Assembly: GCA_013813345.1 (NCBI GenBank)
Contig: JACCRW010000241.1
Coordinates: forward strand, 1 to 6,453
Source of the DNA: Actinomycetota bacterium
Lineage (GTDB): Bacteria; Actinomycetota; Thermoleophilia; Gaiellales; Gaiellaceae
Direction of reading: 5' to 3'
DNA: 6,453 bases
The notes beneath the pieces are model-generated. The model made no database searches. It worked only from the letters and a program-made list of their open reading frames with translations, and was not told the DNA's origin. This document shows positions 1 through 5,139 of this stretch, in pieces. The translations under genes and the position numbers were made by a program. Position 1 is the stretch's first letter; each line of letters opens with the position of its first letter.

Positions 1-34
1 CCGCCGCTGACGACGGCGTCGCACCTCGTTGCCT

Positions 35-751
35 CTACAGCTCGAAGAGCTCGAAGTCCTTGCCTGTGACATGGACGGCGACGTTGCGCACCGGCACGGG
101 GCCTAGCGAGCCTTCGAACGAGCCGCGGTGCGCGTGCCCGTGGAGGACGAGATCCGGCCGGTGGGCGCCGATCGGGGCTGCGAGCCGCGAGGAGCCAAGA
201 AAGGCCCAGATCGTCTCGGGCTCGCCCACGAGCGTCTCCGGGATCGGGGCGTAGTGGAGGAGCACGATCCGGCGATGGCAGCCGGAGATCGCCTCGAGCC
301 CGGCCTCGATCGCCTCGACCTCGCGGGTCGTCTCGGCGTAGACCTCACGCAGCAGCGGCTCGCCGAAGTCGGGCAGCTCGGCTCCGGGGAAACCGCCCAC
401 GAAGCCCTTTGCACCGACGATCCCGACCTCGAGCTCGCCGACCTCGTGGAGCGAGACCTCGTGTTGGAGCACGACGACGCCGGCGCCGCGCAACACGGAG
501 ACGACCTCGTCGCAGCGGTTCAGGTGGTAGTCGTGATTGCCGAGCACCGCGACGACCGGGACCGCGAGGTCGCGACAGATCGAGGCGAGCACCTCGGCCT
601 GCTCGGGGTCGCCGTGAGTCGTCAGGTCTCCGGCGAGCAGCACGAGGTCGACTTGCTCGGCAGCGTTCCGAAAGGCGTGCGCGAGGCGTTCGCGCAGCGG
701 CTCGGCGCAGTGGATGTCGCCGGCGGCAGCAATGCGGACGGTCGTGCTCAC
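35..751 (-). CDS. Metallophosphoesterase (calcineurin-like phosphatase fold)
   Basis: This is a predicted cytoplasmic two-metal phosphoesterase of 238 residues, with no signal peptide or membrane segment. The metal-binding blocks of the family appear in order: GDIH (residues 11-14), GDLT (41-44), GNHD (71-74), a lone His in LLHYAP (H166) and the C-terminal GHAH (205-208). The set is complete, so it should be catalytically competent; the substrate (phosphomonoester, diester or cyclic nucleotide) cannot be read from the sequence. I chose the GTG at 751 because GGAGA at 761-765 lies 9 bases upstream. An ATG at 760 would add three residues but abuts that GGAGA directly. The frame stays open to 1066, but the extension is arginine-rich and runs antisense to the next gene, so it is not coding. 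It is divergent from the nucleotidyltransferase gene, with a 62-base gap. Family assignment is firm; function is open. Confidence 0.9.
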   Translation of the reverse strand: MSTTVRIAAAGDIHCAEPLRERLAHAFRNAAEQVDLVLLAGDLTTHGDPEQAEVLASICRDLAVPVVAVLGNHDYHLNRCDEVVSVLRGAGVVVLQHEVSLHEVGELEVGIVGAKGFVGGFPGAELPDFGEPLLREVYAETTREVEAIEAGLEAISGCHRRIVLLHYAPIPETLVGEPETIWAFLGSSRLAAPIGAHRPDLVLHGHAHRGSFEGSLGPVPVRNVAVHVTGKDFELFEL

Positions 752-760
752 ACCCCACAT

Positions 761-765
761 TCTCC
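761..765 (-). promoter_or_regulatory. Ribosome binding site of the metallophosphoesterase
   Basis: On the minus strand this reads GGAGA, 9 bases before the GTG at 751 and directly against the ATG at 760. The spacing favours the GTG as the true start. Confidence 0.5.
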
Positions 766-786
766 GCGCAGCCCGCGCTTCACAAA

Positions 787-809
787 CGATCGAGCGGGTA
801 CCGATCGAG
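787..809. repeat. Paired CGATCGAG direct repeat in a divergent intergenic gap
   Basis: CGATCGAG occurs at 787-794 and again at 802-809, with 7 bases between the copies and 15 bases from start to start. Each copy contains the palindrome CGATCG. The pair lies between the divergent starts of the metallophosphoesterase and the nucleotidyltransferase-like gene, where a regulator could bind. CGATCG is common in GC-rich DNA, so an operator role is only a possibility. I see no clear -10 box for either gene in this gap. Confidence 0.3.
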
Positions 810-813
810 GCCG

Positions 814-1392
814 ATGACGTCCACCACCTCCGAGAGCTTCCCCGACCTGATCGCCGCGATGAAGCTCGCCTCGGCCGCACTCCGCGATGCCGACGTGCCG
901 CATCTGCTCGGCGGCGGGCTCGCCGCCTGGGCGCGCGGCGGGCCCCCGACCGAGCACGACGTCGACTTCTTCGTTCGCGAAGCGGACGCCGAGCGCGCGC
1001 TGCAGGCGCTCGTCGATGCGGGGATGACGGCCGAGCGGCCCCCGGAAGGCTGGCTCCTGAAGGCATGGTGCGGTGAGACGCTGATCGACCTGATCTTCCA
1101 CCCGGCCGGCGGCCCGGTCGGCGACGAGCACTTCGAGCGCGCCGAGCTGCTCGAGGTGATGGCGCAGCCGCTCGCCGTGGCCTCGCTTGACGACGTGATG
1201 ACGATGAAGCTGCTCTCGCTCACCGAGCAGGAGCCGAGCTACGGCAGCGTCCTCGAGCTCGCGCGTTCGCTCCGCGAGCAGATCGACTGGGAGGCGGTTC
1301 GGCTGCAGACGCAGTCGTCGCCTTTCGCGCGCGCCTTCTTCACGCTCATCGAGGAGCTCGGGATCGTCGAGCCGCCGCGGCTTCAGAAATAG
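814..1392 (+). CDS. Nucleotidyltransferase-fold protein (DUF6036/AbiEii-like)
   Basis: This 192-residue protein looks like a small polymerase-beta-type nucleotidyltransferase. A short N-terminal helix is followed by LLGGGLAAWARGG (residues 31-43), resembling the glycine-rich nucleotide-binding turn. Then comes HDVDFF (48-53), carrying the paired aspartates D49 and D51, and later LIDLIF (90-95), where D92 is a plausible third metal-binding carboxylate. Proteins with this pattern include aminoglycoside-type adenylyltransferases, AbiEii toxins and many uncharacterised DUF6036-like proteins; the sequence does not decide among them. The ATG at 814 has only a weak GAGG (807-810) with a 3-base spacer. 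Sequence upstream in this frame is arginine-rich and antisense to the metallophosphoesterase, so it is not coding. No antitoxin-like partner is adjacent. Its last 10 bases overlap the 3' end of the convergent M55 gene. Confidence 0.8.
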   Translation: MTSTTSESFPDLIAAMKLASAALRDADVPHLLGGGLAAWARGGPPTEHDVDFFVREADAERALQALVDAGMTAERPPEGWLLKAWCGETLIDLIFHPAGGPVGDEHFERAELLEVMAQPLAVASLDDVMTMKLLSLTEQEPSYGSVLELARSLREQIDWEAVRLQTQSSPFARAFFTLIEELGIVEPPRLQK

Positions 1393-2192
1393 AACGCGGT
1401 CCAGGCCTCCCACCACGTGTCCGCGGTGACGGTGATCGTGCGATCGTCGACCCGCTCGACGCCCTTGCGGAAGCGGAGCTTGTCGGGCGCGCCCGTGTGC
1501 TTGAACTCGACCTTGATCTCGCAGGGGCTGCCCGGGTTCCACGGGTCGACCGCCTTCAGGTTCGAGAGCGCCTGCTTCGCGCCCGCCTCGATCAGCTCGC
1601 GGGCTCGCACGGGCGGGATCTGGCGCGCCGACTGGATTCCGAGCCCCGTCTTGACGGCGACTGTGGTCAGCCCTGAGCCAAGCAGCTCGGTACCCTCCGC
1701 GCACGCGGCGTCGTCGCCCGTCACGAGCAGCACCGGCGTCTGCCAGTTGCCGCAGACGGCCGCATGGATGCCCGTCTCGCCGACGAGCGTGCCGTTGAAC
1801 CAGAGGTTGAAGTAGTCCTGGCCGGAGACCGTGTGGTTGAGCACGCCGAGCCGCGTCCCGGCCATCGCGTGCATCCCGACGAGGAGCGCCGCGTCGCAGC
1901 CCTCCTCGAGGAAATCCGTGTACTCCGTCCAGTCGTCCTGGACGACGAACTCGCAGTCCGGATGGAGCAGCTCGGGCATGAGCGAGTTGAACGACCACTC
2001 CTTGCCGGCGCCGTGGCAGTCCATCACGACGATCTCGGTCGCGCCCGCCGCCTTGGCGCCGCGCACGGCCGCGTTGATCTCCTCGGTGTAGAGCTTGCGG
2101 CCCTCGTCGTAGAGCGGCATGCCGCCGCCGGTCTGAGCGCCCTTGACGATCCCGGAGACGCCTTCCATGTCGGTGATGATGTGGATGCGCAC
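1383..2192 (-). CDS. M55 family metallopeptidase (DppA-like D-aminopeptidase)
   Basis: This 269-residue protein has the length of Bacillus DppA (about 274), a zinc-dependent D-aminopeptidase that forms a ring-shaped decamer and releases N-terminal D-amino acids from peptides such as those of peptidoglycan. The M55 metal ligands are in register: D8 and E10 in ITDMEGVSG, H60 in MDCHGAG, H108 in GMHAMAG and E139 in GETGIH. H120 in NHTVSG is the likely catalytic histidine. D8, E10 and H60 fall at the same numbers as in DppA. No signal peptide is seen, so it should be cytosolic. The GTG at 2192 starts right at the first beta strand and has no ribosome binding site, but a TACGCT box lies 9 bases upstream, suggesting a leaderless mRNA. 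It is divergent from the SDR gene 21 bases away and is not in a dpp transporter operon. The natural substrate is unknown. Confidence 0.92.
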   Translation of the reverse strand: MRIHIITDMEGVSGIVKGAQTGGGMPLYDEGRKLYTEEINAAVRGAKAAGATEIVVMDCHGAGKEWSFNSLMPELLHPDCEFVVQDDWTEYTDFLEEGCDAALLVGMHAMAGTRLGVLNHTVSGQDYFNLWFNGTLVGETGIHAAVCGNWQTPVLLVTGDDAACAEGTELLGSGLTTVAVKTGLGIQSARQIPPVRARELIEAGAKQALSNLKAVDPWNPGSPCEIKVEFKHTGAPDKLRFRKGVERVDDRTITVTADTWWEAWTAFYF

Positions 2193-2199
2193 CGCGGGG

Positions 2200-2206
2200 T
2201 AGCGTA
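2200..2206. promoter_or_regulatory. Shared bidirectional -10 element for the M55 and SDR genes
   Basis: The plus strand reads TAGCGTA and the minus strand reads TACGCTA, so both strands carry a TANNNT -10 hexamer here (plus 2200-2205, minus 2206-2201). The last T of each hexamer is 9 bases from the first base of its GTG start (2214 on plus, 2192 on minus). The centre of the element, base 2203, is exactly midway between the two starts. Neither gene has a ribosome binding site in the 21-base gap, which fits near-leaderless transcripts. No convincing -35 box is visible on either side. Symmetrical -10 elements driving divergent transcription are known in bacteria; activity here is inferred from sequence alone. 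Confidence 0.55.
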
Positions 2207-2213
2207 GGCGATC

Positions 2214-2993
2214 GTGGAGACCGGCCTCGCACGTAAGGGCATCCTCGTGACCGGCGCCTCCGGCGGAATCGGAGCCGCCTGTGCCCGAGCCTTCGCCGCC
2301 GAGGGCGGACGCGTCGCCGTCCACTATCACCGCGGCGAGGAGCGGGCCCGTGAGCTCGCCGCCGAGCTCGGCGGCGCCCCGATCGTGCAAGGAGACTTGA
2401 CGGACGAGCTCGAGGTCGACCGGCTCTTCGCGGAGGCACGCGCTGCGCTGGGCCGGATCGACATTTGCGCTGCGGTCGCCGGGGTCTGGCCGTCGGACGA
2501 CGTGCCCGTCTGGGAGCTCTCGCTCGAGCGCTGGGAGCGGACGCTTCGCCAGAACCTCACTTCGGCGTTCCTGACCGCACGCGGCTTCCTCCGCGAGGTC
2601 GAGCGGAACGGCGAAGGCTCGCTGGTGCTGATCGGGTCGACGGCGGGGATCGTCGGCGAGGCCGGCCACGCGGACTACGCCGCCGCGAAGTCGGCCGTCC
2701 TCGGCGGGCTCTTGCTCAGCCTCAAGAACGAGATCGTACGAGTGGCGCCGCGCGGCCGCGTGAACGCCGTCGCGCCGGGCTGGACGGAATCGCCGATGAC
2801 GCGAGGCCACGTCGACCCGGAGGCGGTACGAAGGATCTCGCGCACGATGGCGCTCCGCAAGGTCGCCCAGCCCGAGGACATCGCGCGGCAGGTCGTCGTC
2901 CTCGCCTCGGACGAGCTCTCCGGCCACGTCTCTGGCCAGGTGGTCGTGGTCGCGGGCGGAATGGAGGGCCGCGTCCTCCACGACGAGCCTTAG
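2214..2993 (+). CDS. Short-chain dehydrogenase/reductase (FabG-like SDR)
   Basis: This 259-residue classical SDR is an NAD(P)-dependent oxidoreductase acting on a carbonyl or alcohol. The cofactor motif TGASGGIG is at residues 13-20. The usual NNAG is AVAG (87-90). The catalytic tetrad is N114, S142, Y155 and K159 in YAAAK. The post-catalytic APGW loop follows VNAV, and the C-terminal strand VSGQVVVVAGG is typical of FabG. HYHRG after the second beta strand (residues 37-41) is the kind of sequence seen in NADP-preferring members. The protein is complete and full length. It could be annotated as 3-oxoacyl-ACP reductase, but no fatty-acid gene is nearby and the substrate is unknown. The GTG at 2214 has no ribosome binding site and sits just after the shared -10 element. 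A strong hairpin terminator follows the stop by 7 bases. Confidence 0.9.
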   Translation: METGLARKGILVTGASGGIGAACARAFAAEGGRVAVHYHRGEERARELAAELGGAPIVQGDLTDELEVDRLFAEARAALGRIDICAAVAGVWPSDDVPVWELSLERWERTLRQNLTSAFLTARGFLREVERNGEGSLVLIGSTAGIVGEAGHADYAAAKSAVLGGLLLSLKNEIVRVAPRGRVNAVAPGWTESPMTRGHVDPEAVRRISRTMALRKVAQPEDIARQVVVLASDELSGHVSGQVVVVAGGMEGRVLHDEP

Positions 2994-3000
2994 CAAGACG

Positions 3001-3030
3001 AAAGGCGACGAGCCGGAGCCCGTCGCCTTT
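3001..3030 (+). terminator. Hairpin terminator after the SDR gene
   Basis: A perfect 10-base-pair inverted repeat (AAAGGCGACG at 3001-3010 pairing with CGTCGCCTTT at 3021-3030) encloses a 10-base loop. It begins 7 bases after the SDR stop codon. There is no T-tract beyond the three Ts in the stem, as is common in high-GC actinobacteria. Confidence 0.75.
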
Positions 3031-3084
3031 CACACTCGCCGAGCCGCAGGAAGATTGCCGTCAGTCCCCGACACGAAGAGCACT

Positions 3085-3272
3085 CTCCTTATCGGCAGCC
3101 GCGCCGAGGACTTGAGCGGAGAAATGAACGGGGCCCCGCCGCCTGGGGCCCCGTCCGACGGGCTCCCTGTGCGGAAGCCGTTCTCCCTCCCATGCAGCCC
3201 CGCCGCTGGGGCGCTCGGAAGATGTCCTGAGTATGCGGGCGGTGACCTGCCGCGGAATCACCCTTCCGCGGT
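3085..3272 (+). other. Structured gene-free region; possible leader RNA or riboswitch
   Basis: The stretch from 3031 to 3293 has no credible gene but holds a chain of hairpins: TCGGC/GCCGA (3092-3107), a 10-bp stem ACGGGGCCCC/GGGGCCCCGT (3128-3154), an imperfect ACGG-CT/AGCCGT stem (3158-3181), GCCCC/GGGGC (3197-3212), and a perfect 8-bp CCGCGGAA/TTCCGCGG (3250-3271). At 3241-3251 the sequence GGTGACCTGCC matches the end of the cobalamin riboswitch B12 box (GGAGACCTGCC) at 10 of 11 bases. A GGAAG lies 22 bases before that match, and CGGCAG (3093-3098) can pair with CTGCCG (3247-3252) to close the region. Against this, the upstream GGGAA and GGTGNGAATCC elements are missing or poor, and the best promoter for the next gene lies downstream. 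Treat it as a structured candidate, not an identified riboswitch. Confidence 0.3.
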
Positions 3273-3293
3273 TGACTCGTCCCTCGAACGGGG

Positions 3294-3320
3294 TTGACGG
3301 CGCAACTTCACTACTAGAGT
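3294..3320 (+). promoter_or_regulatory. Promoter of the methionine/folate fusion gene
   Basis: TTGACG at 3294-3299 is a good -35 box. TAGAGT at 3315-3320 fits TANNNT as a -10 box, with a 15-base spacer that is shorter than optimal. Transcription would begin at about 3327-3328, on the ATG itself, giving a leaderless mRNA. This agrees with the absence of any ribosome binding site before the gene. Confidence 0.5.
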
Positions 3321-3327
3321 GGCCGCG

Positions 3328-5139
3328 ATGTCGAGCCGATTCCTCGAACGCCTTCGCTCCGGCCCGCCGCTCGTCGCGGACGGAGGGATGGGGACGCTGC
3401 TGTCGGGCGCGGTGCCGCGCCTGCGCTGTCCGGAGGAGGCGAACCTCCGCGCGCCCGAGAGCGTCGTCGCGCTGCACGCGAGCTTCATCCGGGCGGGCGC
3501 CGACCTGATCGAGACGAACACCTTCGGCGCGAACCGACGCAAGCTGGCGACGCGCTTCCTCGAGAACGAGCTCGAGCGGATCAACTCAACCGGCGTCCGA
3601 CTCGCCCGCGAGGCGCGCGAGATGTGCGGCGGCGAGGTCTTCATCGCCGGCGCGATCGGCCCACTCGGGGAGCTCGAGCAGTTCGACGCCGGAGAGACGG
3701 CGCCACTCGTGGCCGAGCAGGCGCAGATCCTCGAGGGTCGCGGCGTCGACCTCCTTCTCCTCGAGACGTTCTACGACTTGGACGAGCTCGTCACGGCAGT
3801 CGAGGCAGTGCGCAGCGTCTCCCGACTGCCCGTCGTCGCGCTGATGACCTTCGATGCGGACGGGCAAACCCTGGGCGGCGTCGATGCGAGCGAAGCGGCC
3901 GAGCGGCTCGACGGCCTCGAGCTCGCCGCGATCGGGGCGAACCACAGCGCCGGCCCGGCGGCGGCGCTGAACGCGATCGCGCAGATGCGAGGCGACGGGC
4001 GGGTGCTGGCGGCGCTGCCGAACGTCGGCCTCGCAAGTCTCGCCGGCTCGCGCGTGATCTTCCCGCACGCGACTCCGGACTACTTCGCCGAGTTCGCCGC
4101 CCAGGCGCGCCGGCTCGGAGCCGGCCTGATCGGCGGCTGCTGCGGCACGACCCCTGCGCAGATCGCCGCGATCCGCTCAGCGGTCGACGAGGATCGTGCG
4201 CCGTCGGCGCCGTTCGTTGTCCGCGAGCGGGAGCTCGTCGCCGCGAGCGAGGACACCGCCATCGAGGAGACGAAGCTCGCGCGGATGCTCCGCGAGCAGG
4301 AGTTCGTGGTCTCCGTCCAGCTCGATCCGCCGCTCGGCGGGTCGAACGCAGCGCTCCTCGAGACCGCGCGCGTGCTCGAGGAGTCCGGCAAGGCGCACTT
4401 CCTCGACGTTAACGACAACCCGCGCGCGCGAGCCCGGATGAGCGGCGTCATGGCCTCGGTCGCGATCGAGAGGGCCTGTGGAATCGAGACGATCCCACAC
4501 CTGACCCCGCGCGACATGACCGTCGCCGGCCTCGAGTCGCTCCTGCTCGGGACGCACGCCGAGGGAGTCCGCAACATCCTCGCGGTGACCGGCGACCCGC
4601 CGGAGGAGGGCGACTACCCGGGGGCGCGAGGTGTCTACGAGGTCGAGGCGATCGGGCTGACGCGGCTGATCGCGAACCTGAATCGCGGGGAGGACAACCA
4701 CGGCCGCACGATCGACGCGCCGACCGCGTTCTTCACCGGCGTCGCCGTCAACCCATCCGCAGACGACCTCGCGGTCGAGCTCGATCGCTTCGAGCGCAAG
4801 CTGGAGGCCGGCGCGCAGTTCGCGATGACGCAAGTGCTCTTCGACCTCCAGTACCTCGACGCGTTCCTCGCCCACTTCGGCGGCCGCCCGCCAATCCCGC
4901 TGCTCGTCGGGATCTGGCCGCTTCGCAGTCACGAGCTCGCGGTGCGCGTGCACAACGAGGTGCCGGGAATGGTCGTACCGGACGGCGTGCAGCAGCGGTT
5001 GCTGGACGCGGGCGGGGCCGCCGCGGAGGTCGGCGCGGAGCTGGCCCGCGAGCTCATGGCCGAAGCGCGCGAGAAGGCGGCGGGGGTCTATCTCGTCGCT
5101 CCATTCCGCCAGCCGCTGGGGATCCTCGAGATCCTCTAG
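3328..5139 (+). CDS. Bifunctional homocysteine S-methyltransferase / 5,10-methylenetetrahydrofolate reductase (YitJ-like)
   Basis: This 603-residue fusion joins two methionine-cycle enzymes. Residues 1 to about 285 are a homocysteine S-methyltransferase barrel: DGGMGT (18-23), ETNTFGANR (from E62), GANHSAGP around H206, and GGCCGTT with zinc cysteines C271 and C272. Residues from about 325 to 603 are a methylenetetrahydrofolate reductase (FAD-dependent in the classical family), with SVQLDPP (Q331), NDNP, LAVTGDPP (D423) and the late FTQVLF-like MTQVLF. The N-terminal half transfers a methyl group to homocysteine; the C-terminal half makes methyl-tetrahydrofolate. Two positions are unusual. 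The first zinc Cys is His206, and the position of E. coli MetF Glu28 is Gln331; the 92-residue distance to D423 equals that from Glu28 to Asp120. The ATG at 3328 is preferred over the GTG at 3319, which overlaps the -10 box. It converges on marP and shares a CTAG stop. Confidence 0.92.
   Translation: MSSRFLERLRSGPPLVADGGMGTLLSGAVPRLRCPEEANLRAPESVVALHASFIRAGADLIETNTFGANRRKLATRFLENELERINSTGVRLAREAREMCGGEVFIAGAIGPLGELEQFDAGETAPLVAEQAQILEGRGVDLLLLETFYDLDELVTAVEAVRSVSRLPVVALMTFDADGQTLGGVDASEAAERLDGLELAAIGANHSAGPAAALNAIAQMRGDGRVLAALPNVGLASLAGSRVIFPHATPDYFAEFAAQARRLGAGLIGGCCGTTPAQIAAIRSAVDEDRAPSAPFVVRERELVAASEDTAIEETKLARMLREQEFVVSVQLDPPLGGSNAALLETARVLEESGKAHFLDVNDNPRARARMSGVMASVAIERACGIETIPHLTPRDMTVAGLESLLLGTHAEGVRNILAVTGDPPEEGDYPGARGVYEVEAIGLTRLIANLNRGEDNHGRTIDAPTAFFTGVAVNPSADDLAVELDRFERKLEAGAQFAMTQVLFDLQYLDAFLAHFGGRPPIPLLVGIWPLRSHELAVRVHNEVPGMVVPDGVQQRLLDAGGAAAEVGAELARELMAEAREKAAGVYLVAPFRQPLGILEIL

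Noticed and set aside
2..18. A small inverted repeat CGCCG/CGGCG after the metallophosphoesterase stop
   Set aside because: A 5-bp stem in such GC-rich DNA is expected by chance, and the window edge prevents judging a terminator.
752..1066. N-terminal extension of the metallophosphoesterase frame
   Set aside because: The extra residues are arginine/serine-rich and antisense to the next gene. The family fold begins directly at the chosen start, which has a ribosome binding site.
748..2439. A 563-residue open frame on the minus strand
   Set aside because: It runs antisense to the nucleotidyltransferase-like gene and through the M55 and SDR genes in the wrong frame. Its product is arginine-rich and without motifs, as expected for shadow frames in GC-rich DNA.
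3084..3180. A possible SAM-I riboswitch (CTTATC near 3088 and ATGAA near 3124)
   Set aside because: Only short fragments match. The GGAGGGA and GGCAACC core elements and the closing GAT-AGAG strand are absent.
3272..3277. A second TTGAC-type -35 box (TTGACT)
   Set aside because: No TANNNT box lies at the proper distance downstream; the TTGACG at 3294 has a better partner.
3055..3297. An 80-residue frame in the gap upstream of the fusion gene
   Set aside because: It has no ribosome binding site, low-complexity proline/glycine content and no recognisable motif, and it crosses several strong hairpins.
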